From contig CAADUJ010000006.1 of assembly GCA_900752195.1 (NCBI GenBank), positions 124,001-188,000 on the forward strand: 64,000 nucleotides of DNA, in the 5' to 3' direction. The notes beneath the pieces were generated by a model that did not search any database, was not told the origin of the DNA, and saw only the letters and a list, made by a program, of their open reading frames with translations. Shown here piece after piece: positions 1 to 7,354 of this stretch. Positions within the stretch are counted from its first letter, which is position 1, and every line of letters starts with the position of its first letter. A program made the translations under genes and the position numbers. This DNA is from an uncultured Negativicutes bacterium. Lineage in GTDB: Bacteria > Bacillota > Negativicutes > Veillonellales > Megasphaeraceae.

Positions 1-248
1 GAAGGCCCTGCAACACCTGTCTTTTCAATGGCATCGGAAATAGCCGTTTCCCCCTGGCATAACTCATGAATGATATAACGACGGACGACATTGCCCTGCA
101 ACCCCAACATTTCTGCTTTTTCTACGAGCAGCGCCGCTGCCCGTCCCGGATTTTCTTTTTCATTCCTTCTGACGTTTTCCATAGCCGCAAACAGAGCATC
201 GTCAAATAATCGGCGATACGCGACTAACGTCTTCCCCTCTATGTCCAT
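1..248 (-). CDS. Unknown protein, 5' end only
   Basis: The reading frame starts at ATG 248 behind a GAGGGGG ribosome binding site and runs off the left edge of the window, so only about 82 residues are visible. The visible part is charged and probably helical (start MDIEGKTLVAYRRLFDDALF), with no signal peptide, membrane segment or motif I recognise. It lies 30 bases downstream of the ligA stop on the same strand and is probably cotranscribed with pcrA-ligA. Function unknown. Confidence 0.6.
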   Translation of the reverse strand, partial: MDIEGKTLVAYRRLFDDALFAAMENVRRNEKENPGRAAALLVEKAEMLGLQGNVVRRYIIHELCQGETAISDAIEKTGVAGP

Positions 249-278
249 GATGTTCCCCCTCTTTTTACCAAAATGGCA

Positions 279-2285
279 TTATGAATCCCGTTCCAACCAC
301 TGGCGGAATTCGTCTTCAGAAATAATCGTTGTTCCCAGCTGCTGAGCCTTTTCATACTTACTGCCCGGATCTGCGCCGGCCACGACGAGAGTAGTTTTCT
401 TCGTAACCGATGACGTACATTTACCACCCCGCGTTTCCACGGCTTTTTCGGCTTCCTTGCGTGTCATCGTTTGCAATTTACCTGTAAGGACGACGATTTC
501 TCCATCAAAGGTCGAGTTAATGAGCTGACGTTTTTCTGCTGTCATATCCACACCATACTGCTCCAGTTCTTTCCACAGCGCTGCATGAACAGGATCTGCA
601 AAATAAGCAGCCACGCTCTGGGCAATGGTCGGTCCAATTTCATCGATAGCCGTTAATTCTTCTACAGACGCCTTGGAAAGAGCTTCTATAGAGCCGAAAG
701 ATTCTGCCAAGATGCGGCCAGCCTTTGCTCCTACAAAGCGAATACCTAACCCAAAGAGAACCCGGGCAAGCCCTACAGACTTGCTCGCTTCAATAGCACG
801 TAACAACTTATCGGCTGACTTTTCACCAAAGCCTTCTAAATCGATGAGATTTTCTTTTTTCAGCCCATATATGTCTGCTACAGTATGAATGCGTTCTTTT
901 TTCAAAAGTTGTTCTACTATGGCATCGCCTAAACCATCGATATTCATGGCATTACGCGATACAAAATGGGCGACACGTTGCAAGAGGACAGCCGGACAAT
1001 CAGGATTGGTGCACCGCGTTGCCGCTTCGCCGTCCCGACGGATGACAGGGCTGTTGCAAGCAGGACAACGCGTTGGCATAGCAAAAATTTGTTCATCGCC
1101 AGTTCGTTTTGACAGGACAGGACGGACGACTTCAGGAATAATTTCCCCGGCCTTCTGGATAATGACGGTATCACCAATACGAATATCTTTTTCCTTGATG
1201 TAATCTTCATTGTGCAAGGTAGCCCGCTTTACCATCGTACCGGCAAGACGGACCGGTTTAAGGTCCGCTGCCGGCGTCAGGACACCTGTACGACCTAGTG
1301 AAACGGAAATGTCCAACACCTTCGTTTTTGCCTGTTCTGGTGGGAATTTGTACGCAATAGCCCACCGGGGAATCTTAACGGTATTTCCCAACCGTTCCTG
1401 CTGCGCAAAGGAATTGACTTTGATGACCATGCCATCGGTAGCATAATTCAGCGTATCGCGGCGGTCATCCCAACTATGGATATACAAGATGACATCTTCT
1501 ATGGATGTAAACGTACGATATTCCCGGTTCACCTGGAAATAAAAATCCTGTAAGTCCTGTAACAGCGCTTCCTGGCTGGGAATGTCAATACCAACAGTAC
1601 CGCCGATGGCATACGCAAAAAAGGCGAGCTTACGCTGTGCCGTCACATGAGGATCGAGCTGGCGCAACGAACCGGCTGCGGCATTCCGCGGATTGGCAAA
1701 AGGTTCGAGCTCATCAGCCCGGCGCTGTTCATTCAGTTGTGTAAAGGCATCAATAGGCATGTACACTTCGCCGCGGATTTCCATATGCGGTGAATCATTG
1801 GGAATGTGAAGTGGAATGGTCCGTATGGTTCGGACATTATTCGTCACATCTTCCCCAACCAGTCCGTCGCCGCGAGTGACTCCGCGGATAAATTGGCCGT
1901 GTTCGTAAATCAGATTGACGGCAAGACCATCAATTTTCAGCTCTACAACGTACTCTACGTCATCACCGCCTAATTCACTGCGGACACGCTGATCGAATTC
2001 GCGGAGCTCATCATCGCTGAATACGTCTCCCAGACTCAGCATAGGCCGGTCGTGGGTATACTTTTCAAATCCCGATGCAATAGCCGAGCCTACACGTTGT
2101 GTCGGCGAATCAGGCGTTACCCATTCAGGATGTTCTTTCTCTATGGTTTCCAATTCCCGATAGAGCATATCGTATTCATAATCCGTCACAGTCGGATTAT
2201 CCAAGGTATAATACTCGTAACTGAGTTTCGATATTCGTTGACGCAGTTCTTTCAATCGCTGCTGTAACGCTTCTACATCATGCAT
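279..2285 (-). CDS. ligA: NAD-dependent DNA ligase
   Basis: Seals nicks in duplex DNA during replication and repair using NAD+. The 668 residues are the usual length for bacterial LigA. Visible parts, in order: the N-terminal Ia domain with YEYYTLDNP near residue 24, the adenylation motif ELKIDGLAV with the nucleophilic lysine near 117, an OB fold, a four-cysteine zinc finger (CPAC...CTNPDC) near 405-430, helix-hairpin-helix repeats, and a C-terminal BRCT domain starting near 590 (GEIVVLTGKL). The start is supported by AGGAG seven bases upstream. It follows pcrA by 38 bases, the common pcrA-ligA order in Firmicutes. Confidence 0.97.
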   Translation of the reverse strand: MHDVEALQQRLKELRQRISKLSYEYYTLDNPTVTDYEYDMLYRELETIEKEHPEWVTPDSPTQRVGSAIASGFEKYTHDRPMLSLGDVFSDDELREFDQRVRSELGGDDVEYVVELKIDGLAVNLIYEHGQFIRGVTRGDGLVGEDVTNNVRTIRTIPLHIPNDSPHMEIRGEVYMPIDAFTQLNEQRRADELEPFANPRNAAAGSLRQLDPHVTAQRKLAFFAYAIGGTVGIDIPSQEALLQDLQDFYFQVNREYRTFTSIEDVILYIHSWDDRRDTLNYATDGMVIKVNSFAQQERLGNTVKIPRWAIAYKFPPEQAKTKVLDISVSLGRTGVLTPAADLKPVRLAGTMVKRATLHNEDYIKEKDIRIGDTVIIQKAGEIIPEVVRPVLSKRTGDEQIFAMPTRCPACNSPVIRRDGEAATRCTNPDCPAVLLQRVAHFVSRNAMNIDGLGDAIVEQLLKKERIHTVADIYGLKKENLIDLEGFGEKSADKLLRAIEASKSVGLARVLFGLGIRFVGAKAGRILAESFGSIEALSKASVEELTAIDEIGPTIAQSVAAYFADPVHAALWKELEQYGVDMTAEKRQLINSTFDGEIVVLTGKLQTMTRKEAEKAVETRGGKCTSSVTKKTTLVVAGADPGSKYEKAQQLGTTIISEDEFRQWLERDS

Positions 2286-2323
2286 AGTTTGCTCCTTTTA
2301 TACGCTTACGTAATCGATCAATG

Positions 2324-4525
2324 TCATACCTTTTCAAGAGGTGCGAATTTGACGACAACCTGCCTCGTCCCCTTTGTTGGGAATTGAAGGCGAAGCTGCA
2401 TGTTTTCACCTGAACCGATTACTTCCAGTACCGTGCCGACGCCCCAAAGCTTATGGCGCACCTTGTCCCCAGCCTTCCACGAGCTGTCGACAGGCCGTTT
2501 TTTTGGCAAGTTCGTCGCAATGGGCTTCGATAAGATAGATAGCCGTTGTTGTGACGGTACCTGTCCTTGTGAACGGTCTGGCATGGAAGAGCGGCGCTTG
2601 TAATCTTCTACCAGATCCTGCGGGATTTCATCGAGAAACCGGCTCGGTAAATAAGCAGAAATACGACCATACATGGTCCGCGTCGATGCATTCGTTACGT
2701 AAAGCTGTCGTTCTGCACGGGTAATGCCGACATAGGCAAGACGGCGTTCTTCTTCGATCTGGCTTTCATCCAGTAAGGTCCGGCTGTGTGGGAAGAGGCC
2801 TTCATCCATACCGACGAGAAAGACGATGGGAAATTCCAGGCCCTTTGCCGCATGCAACGTCATGAGGGTCACTTTTGATTCTTCTTCCTCAAATTCATCG
2901 ACATCACTGACGAGGGCAACGTTTTCCAAAAAATCCTGCAAATTACCGTCAGGATTAGAATCGACATAATCCTTGGCAACAGATAAGAATTCGCCGACGT
3001 TTTCCTTCCTGCTTTGGCCCTGTGGATCTTTAGCTGCTTCTGCTTCTAACATAGCACCGTACCCGGTCCGTTTCAGCACCTCTTCCATCAAGGTCTGGAC
3101 ATCCCATTCTTCGAGGTGCCCTAAAAGGTCAAAGATCATGACGACAAACTCTTCTAGCGCCGTCTTGGCCCGTTTCGTTACAGGCAGTTCCTCTGTCGAT
3201 GAAAGGGCTTCAAAAAGAGATATGCCCCGTTCTTCAGCATAGTCTGTCAGGTGTTCCATCGTCGTTGCACCGAGATTGCGCTTTGGCACATTAATGATAC
3301 GCATAAGGCTCAGGCTATCGTCAGGATTATAGAGAATGCGCAGATACGCAATGACGTCCTTGATTTCCTTGCGATCATAAAATTTCGTCCCGCCCACCAT
3401 GGTATAGGGGATGGTATATCGCATGAGCATTTCTTCCAGCACACGGGACTGGGAGTTTGTCCGGAATAAAATCGCCATATCGCCGTACGGTTCATTTTCT
3501 ATAGAATGGCGATTAGAAATGACACCGGCCACGTATTCAGCCTCATCGTGTTCTGTCTGGGCGTGATAATGAATGATCTTATGGCCCGTTGGATTTTCAG
3601 TCCACAAGTTTTTTTCAGGACGGCTCGCATTATGTTCAATGACGGCATTAGCCGCGTGAAGGATAGTCTTGGTAGAACGGTAATTCTGTTCCAACTTGAT
3701 GGTCACAGCATGAGGATAATCCTTCTGAAAATCGACGATGTTGCGTATATCGGCACCACGCCAGGCATAAATACTCTGGTCCGCATCACCGACAACACAG
3801 ATATTTTTCCACTTTGCCGCCAGTATCTTCGTCAGCAGATATTGAGCATGGTTCGTATCCTGATATTCATCGACGAGGATGTATTGAAAGCGGTTCTGAT
3901 ATTTTTCCCGGATTTCGTCATTTTCCTGCAACAGTTGTACAGCCAGGAGCAGGAGGTCATCAAAATCCATAGCATTATTTTCTTTTAATTTCTGCTCATA
4001 CAGGCTATAGACCTGCGCCACTTGCTGTTCATAAAAGCCACCGGCCAAGGAGCCATAGGCATCGGCATCCTGAAGGGCGTTCTTGGCATTGGAAATGGCG
4101 CTTAATACGGACCTCGGAGGGAACTGCTTATCATCTAAGTTGATTTCCTTCAGGCAATTCTTAACGAGAGTCAGTTGATCTTGAGAATCGTAAATCGTAA
4201 AATTTCGAGTATACCCCTTGAAACCATCGATTTCAAAGCGCAGCAATTTTGCGCAGAACGAATGGAATGTGCTGAGCCAAATTTTTTCGGCATCTGCGCC
4301 AACAAGGTTCTGGACACGTTCCTGCATTTCCCGGGCCGCCTTATTGGTAAACGTAATGGCTAAAATACGGTATGGTGGAATACCTGTATCGAGAATATGG
4401 GCAATTCGGCACGTCAGGACCTTCGTCTTGCCTGAGCCGGCGCCAGCCGTAACAAGAAGGGGCCCTTCTGTATGCAAAACAGCTTCTTTTTGTCGCTCGT
4501 TCAGTGTATCTAAAATGGAACTCAT
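2324..4525 (-). CDS. pcrA: ATP-dependent DNA helicase PcrA (UvrD/Rep family)
   Basis: A 3'-5' superfamily 1A helicase acting in repair, rolling-circle replication and removal of RecA or RNA polymerase from DNA. The 733 residues carry the Walker A motif GAGSGKT near residue 28, TFTNKAAREM (motif Ia), VDEYQDTN (motif II), GDADQSIYAWRGAD (motif III), and TLHAAKGLEFP and VGITRAERQLYV (motifs V and VI). The C-terminal 60 residues (GDKVRHKLWGVGTV) form the Tudor-like domain that binds RNA polymerase in PcrA. It is upstream of ligA in the same operon. Confidence 0.96.
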   Translation of the reverse strand: MSSILDTLNERQKEAVLHTEGPLLVTAGAGSGKTKVLTCRIAHILDTGIPPYRILAITFTNKAAREMQERVQNLVGADAEKIWLSTFHSFCAKLLRFEIDGFKGYTRNFTIYDSQDQLTLVKNCLKEINLDDKQFPPRSVLSAISNAKNALQDADAYGSLAGGFYEQQVAQVYSLYEQKLKENNAMDFDDLLLLAVQLLQENDEIREKYQNRFQYILVDEYQDTNHAQYLLTKILAAKWKNICVVGDADQSIYAWRGADIRNIVDFQKDYPHAVTIKLEQNYRSTKTILHAANAVIEHNASRPEKNLWTENPTGHKIIHYHAQTEHDEAEYVAGVISNRHSIENEPYGDMAILFRTNSQSRVLEEMLMRYTIPYTMVGGTKFYDRKEIKDVIAYLRILYNPDDSLSLMRIINVPKRNLGATTMEHLTDYAEERGISLFEALSSTEELPVTKRAKTALEEFVVMIFDLLGHLEEWDVQTLMEEVLKRTGYGAMLEAEAAKDPQGQSRKENVGEFLSVAKDYVDSNPDGNLQDFLENVALVSDVDEFEEEESKVTLMTLHAAKGLEFPIVFLVGMDEGLFPHSRTLLDESQIEEERRLAYVGITRAERQLYVTNASTRTMYGRISAYLPSRFLDEIPQDLVEDYKRRSSMPDRSQGQVPSQQRLSILSKPIATNLPKKRPVDSSWKAGDKVRHKLWGVGTVLEVIGSGENMQLRLQFPTKGTRQVVVKFAPLEKV

Positions 4526-4550
4526 GAAAACTCCTCTACTCCCATGGAGA

Positions 4551-4589
4551 ATAAAAACAGGGCTGCAACGGATAGACCGCTACAGCCCC
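4551..4589 (-). terminator. Terminator behind the pyrophosphatase gene
   Basis: On the minus strand a GGGGCTGT...GCAGCCC stem closes a loop of about 17 bases and is followed by TGTTTTTA. It lies between the pyrophosphatase stop (4624) and the pcrA start (4525), so pcrA-ligA probably has its own promoter. Confidence 0.7.
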
Positions 4590-4623
4590 TATATAGACAG
4601 ATGCGAAAAACCCTGTAAGAGGC

Positions 4624-5898
4624 TTATTTCAAAGCCGAAAGAATAGGGGGAACGATCTGTTTTTTACGGCTCATGACATGAGGCAGATATACTTCTTTAT
4701 CCATGACATCCTTTTCAAAGGCCTTCGATACAGTATCATCCATGGAACCGGCAAAGATGAGGTTCGTCGATTCGTCGATGATGCTCGTGATCATGAGGAA
4801 GCATGCATCGATACCTTTAGACGTACGCATCTTATCAAGAGCATTGACAAGGACATCCTTCTGATTAAGAAGGTCGCTCGTATCCATGACCTGTACCTGG
4901 GAAATCGTGAACGTCTTGCCACCACCATTGAATTCCTTCATATCATTTGCACAAATCTGTTCCGGTGTCAAGTCGGACACATTGGCGCCTGCTTTAAGCA
5001 TTTCCATACCATATGTTTCAATATCCACACCGGCAATAACAGCCAATTCGGCAGCGGCTTCTTTATCTTCCTGCGTGCATGTAGGACTGCGGAATAGAAC
5101 CGTATCGGAAATGACAGCCGACAAGAGAAGGCCGGCAATTTCCTTCGGAATGGCGATGCCATACTGTTTATACAAGCCTGTCACAATCGTAGCCGTACAG
5201 CCGACAGTACGGAAAAGGATGGAAATAGGGCCATCTGTAGCCAGCGTACCGCCAATGCGATGATGGTCAATGACGCCAACGATTTTAGCATCGTCAATGC
5301 CATCGATAATCTGTTTCTTTTCATTGTGGTCGACGAGGATAACTTCCTGTTTTTCTACGTTGCCTACACAAGCGGCACAGACGAGACCTACATACTGGCC
5401 GTCATCGACAACGACATACTGATGACCATCACCAGGAATATCCTGCGCTTTGTCCGTCGTCTGGAAGAACGTTTCCGGATCATGGGCTAGTTCCTTAACA
5501 GTGCTCAATTCTTCACCTGTTACGGTCTTGATGAATTCTTCTGCCAGTGCCGTACGATCGATGACGCCAACAAAAGCGCCTTTATCGGCAACCGGTGCAA
5601 TCGTCGAAGGATGGGCCGCAAACCATTTGGCTGCATCCTTCAAGCTGGCACTGGAGGGAATGGCTTCGACATCACGATGGACGGCGTCGCCCACTTTAAT
5701 ATAGAAATCTTTGATGAGCGTCTGCGGTTCTACATGGAAGTAGTTCAATGCAAAGGTCGTTTCTTTATTCGGTTCTCCAGCACGGCCAGGAATGACATCC
5801 TTACCTTGGAGCTGTAATAATTTCGCATAGGAAATGGAAGAACAAATTGAATCTGTATCAGGGCTCTTATGGCCTGTAACGATAATCGGTTTTGACAT
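4624..5898 (-). CDS. ppaC: Manganese-dependent inorganic pyrophosphatase with CBS domains (family II)
   Basis: Hydrolyses pyrophosphate to phosphate in the cytoplasm. The DHH-type metal-binding motifs are visible: GHKSPDTDS near the N-terminus, VDHN near 190 and DHHRIGG near 215. About 115 residues between the first and second motif form a pair of CBS modules (IPSSASLKDAAKWFA and YVVVDDGQYVGL). In CBS-pyrophosphatases these bind adenine nucleotides and control activity; the DRTGG domain of longer relatives is absent. I start at ATG 5898 (MSKPIIVT) because GAGGTGAT lies directly before it; the GTG nine bases upstream would overlap that site. The gene gives 424 residues. Confidence 0.93.
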   Translation of the reverse strand: MSKPIIVTGHKSPDTDSICSSISYAKLLQLQGKDVIPGRAGEPNKETTFALNYFHVEPQTLIKDFYIKVGDAVHRDVEAIPSSASLKDAAKWFAAHPSTIAPVADKGAFVGVIDRTALAEEFIKTVTGEELSTVKELAHDPETFFQTTDKAQDIPGDGHQYVVVDDGQYVGLVCAACVGNVEKQEVILVDHNEKKQIIDGIDDAKIVGVIDHHRIGGTLATDGPISILFRTVGCTATIVTGLYKQYGIAIPKEIAGLLLSAVISDTVLFRSPTCTQEDKEAAAELAVIAGVDIETYGMEMLKAGANVSDLTPEQICANDMKEFNGGGKTFTISQVQVMDTSDLLNQKDVLVNALDKMRTSKGIDACFLMITSIIDESTNLIFAGSMDDTVSKAFEKDVMDKEVYLPHVMSRKKQIVPPILSALK

Positions 5899-5944
5899 AT
5901 AAATCACCTCGTAAAATGTGTATGTTGTAGTCGTTCTGTTTTTT

Positions 5945-5954
5945 ATTATATCAT
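5945..5954 (-). promoter_or_regulatory. Extended -10 promoter of the pyrophosphatase gene
   Basis: TATAAT (5945-5950) is preceded by TG at the extended -10 position. No good -35 hexamer is seen; the region where it would lie falls in or at the edge of the truncated group II intron sequence, so the intron remnant may now be part of this promoter region. Confidence 0.5.
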
Positions 5955-6137
5955 ATGTAGACCCTCGTTGCTACAGTCCTTTTTACACGGAATACGGTTC
6001 GTCAGGTCAGAGATTTGCCTGCACCTTCCTTCCGATTCCACCTTACAATGCTGCCTTTGGTGTTCGGCTGTGACGTTCCCACGACCATGTCGGTCTAGGG
6101 ACTTTCACCCTTACAAGTGCGCCCATGCCGGGCGCAC
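5955..6137 (-). mobile_element. Truncated group II intron (5' part of domain I)
   Basis: On the minus strand, beginning at 6137, the sequence starts GTGCGCCCGGCATGGGCGCA and continues with GTAAGGGTGAAAGTCCC, then GAATCGGAAGGAAGG, GGCAAATCTCTGACCTGA and CGAACCG. I recognise these as the conserved 5' end and domain I of bacterial group II introns. Only about 180 bases remain. There is no intron-encoded reverse transcriptase and no domain V or VI, because native sequence with the pyrophosphatase promoter resumes near 5955. The 5' end sits one base past the U-run of the rplS terminator, the insertion preference known for group IIC introns. The exact inner boundary is uncertain by about 10 bases. 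Confidence 0.8.
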
Positions 6138-6138
6138 C

Positions 6139-6180
6139 AAAAAACAGAGACCGGACAAAAGTCCGGTCTCTGTTTTGCTG
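6139..6180 (-). terminator. Terminator of rplS
   Basis: A perfect 13-base stem (ACAGAGACCGGAC with GTCCGGTCTCTGT) with an AAAA/TTTT loop is followed on the minus strand by TTTTTT. It lies 20 bases behind the rplS stop. Confidence 0.92.
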
Positions 6181-6199
6181 TTCTTGTAAATAGATACCA

Positions 6200-6541
6200 T
6201 TACCGACGTTCACGGATACGGGCAGCTTTGCCTGTAAGACCGCGCAGATAATGCAACTTAGCACGGCGAACAATACCATGACGTACAACTTCGATTTTAG
6301 CCAGACGCGGCGAATGTACCAAGAAAGTACGTTCAACGCCTACGCCGTAGGAAATACGACGAACTGTGAATGTTTCACGGACACCGCCATTGTGACGAGC
6401 GATGACAACACCTTCAAAAATCTGTACACGTTCGCGGTTGCCTTCGACAACCTTTACGTGAACCTTAACGGTGTCGCCAGGACGAAAAGCAGGGATGTCG
6501 TTACGAAGCTGTTCTTGTTCAAGTACGCTGATGATATTCAT
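6200..6541 (-). CDS. rplS: 50S ribosomal protein L19
   Basis: Structural protein at the 30S-50S interface of the ribosome. The family start MNIISVLEQEQLR begins at ATG 6541, with AGGAGG eight bases upstream; a longer open frame to 6565 adds eight residues atypical for L19. The body (FRPGDTVKVHVKVVEGNRER, then GVGVERTFLVHSP) and the C-terminal KLHYLRGLTGKAARI match the family. At 113 residues it is the usual length. It is monocistronic, with its own promoter and a strong terminator; trmD and rimM, frequent neighbours in other bacteria, are not adjacent here. Confidence 0.96.
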   Translation of the reverse strand: MNIISVLEQEQLRNDIPAFRPGDTVKVHVKVVEGNRERVQIFEGVVIARHNGGVRETFTVRRISYGVGVERTFLVHSPRLAKIEVVRHGIVRRAKLHYLRGLTGKAARIRERR

Positions 6542-6637
6542 TTCTATTTTCCTCCTATAAGACATTCGTGCCCATCGCCATCGCCTACTTCACAATGGTC
6601 GTCATACGGACAGAGGACTGCCTAAATTAACAGAGAT

Positions 6638-6666
6638 AGTATATCACAGGTGTGATGTGATTGCAA
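6638..6666 (-). promoter_or_regulatory. Promoter of rplS
   Basis: TTGCAA (6661-6666) and TATACT (6638-6643) are separated by 17 bases, about 95 bases upstream of the rplS start. Confidence 0.6.
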
Positions 6667-6673
6667 GGAAAAC

Positions 6674-7240
6674 TTAAATAACTACACCACTTGGCGAGAA
6701 GCTCTGGCTCATGTGGAAAATATATTTCTGGTACTTCTTTTCCAGCTTCGTCGGATAGACGACAGAGAACGCAACGTACCGCGAGCCATCATTTACGAGG
6801 TAGAGTTCCTTATAGAAATTTTTGCCGTCTTTCTGCCAGCCAATGGCGTAATGATTGACAGCCTTGTTATCGACAGTAAGTTTCGGCGAACCGTTGACAC
6901 CAATATCCATATTATACAAGGCATCGATATTTAAATTCATGCTGTTGCGTACGGCAAACGTCGAAATAATGACGCCATTTTTTAGATTCTGGAAATAAGC
7001 ACCGTCACCGCCCTGATTAAGATCCGCCTTGTTCACTTCTGTCGGAATATCGAGGGCATAGCCGTATTCCTGGTTGATATAGCGATAATAGTTCATATCA
7101 TTTGCCTGATATACGAGGACCTTGTCATAGCTATCTTTATTAGAACTGTCGAGAAGTCCATATGGTGTGTTGGCCGCAAAAGCCGTCGATGACACGATAG
7201 CAAGCCCGGCAAGGAGAATGGCAAGTTTTTTACATTTCAT
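6674..7240 (-). CDS. Small secreted protein of unknown function
   Basis: The 188-residue product starts with a clear Sec signal peptide (MKCKKLAILLAGLAIVSS, probable cleavage after AFA near residue 23). The mature part has alternating hydrophobic stretches suggestive of a beta-rich fold (YGYALDIPTEVNK, then GVIISTFAVRNS) and resembles small secreted proteins of Negativicutes that follow the pattern of a PsbP/DUF1795-like domain, but I cannot name the family firmly. It lies between glyS and rplS on the same strand, with a promoter at 7304. Confidence 0.7.
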   Translation of the reverse strand: MKCKKLAILLAGLAIVSSTAFAANTPYGLLDSSNKDSYDKVLVYQANDMNYYRYINQEYGYALDIPTEVNKADLNQGGDGAYFQNLKNGVIISTFAVRNSMNLNIDALYNMDIGVNGSPKLTVDNKAVNHYAIGWQKDGKNFYKELYLVNDGSRYVAFSVVYPTKLEKKYQKYIFHMSQSFSPSGVVI

Positions 7241-7261
7241 TTCCTATCCTTCCTTTCTGTG

Positions 7262-7309
7262 AAAAATAGATGTGAACCAATGGCCACATCTACTTTTCTT
7301 TCTATTATA
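7262..7309 (-). promoter_or_regulatory. Promoter followed at once by a terminator-like hairpin
   Basis: An extended -10 element TGATATAAT (hexamer 7304-7309) with a possible TTGTGA -35 lies upstream of the secreted-protein gene. The predicted RNA start is near 7297. Directly after it comes a TAGATGTG...CACATCTA stem and TTTTT (7262-7294). The hairpin may end the glyQS transcript, attenuate the new one, or cap its 5' end. Confidence 0.5.
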
Positions 7310-7354
7310 TCACGTTTGGCAAGGCTATCACAAATGCGCCCCATTCATCCATGG

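Noticed and set aside
4886..5263. Plus-strand open frames within ppaC, alaS, glyS, gatB and tail genes
   Set aside because: They run opposite to well-identified genes, lack ribosome sites and have no family resemblance; they are by-products of codon bias.
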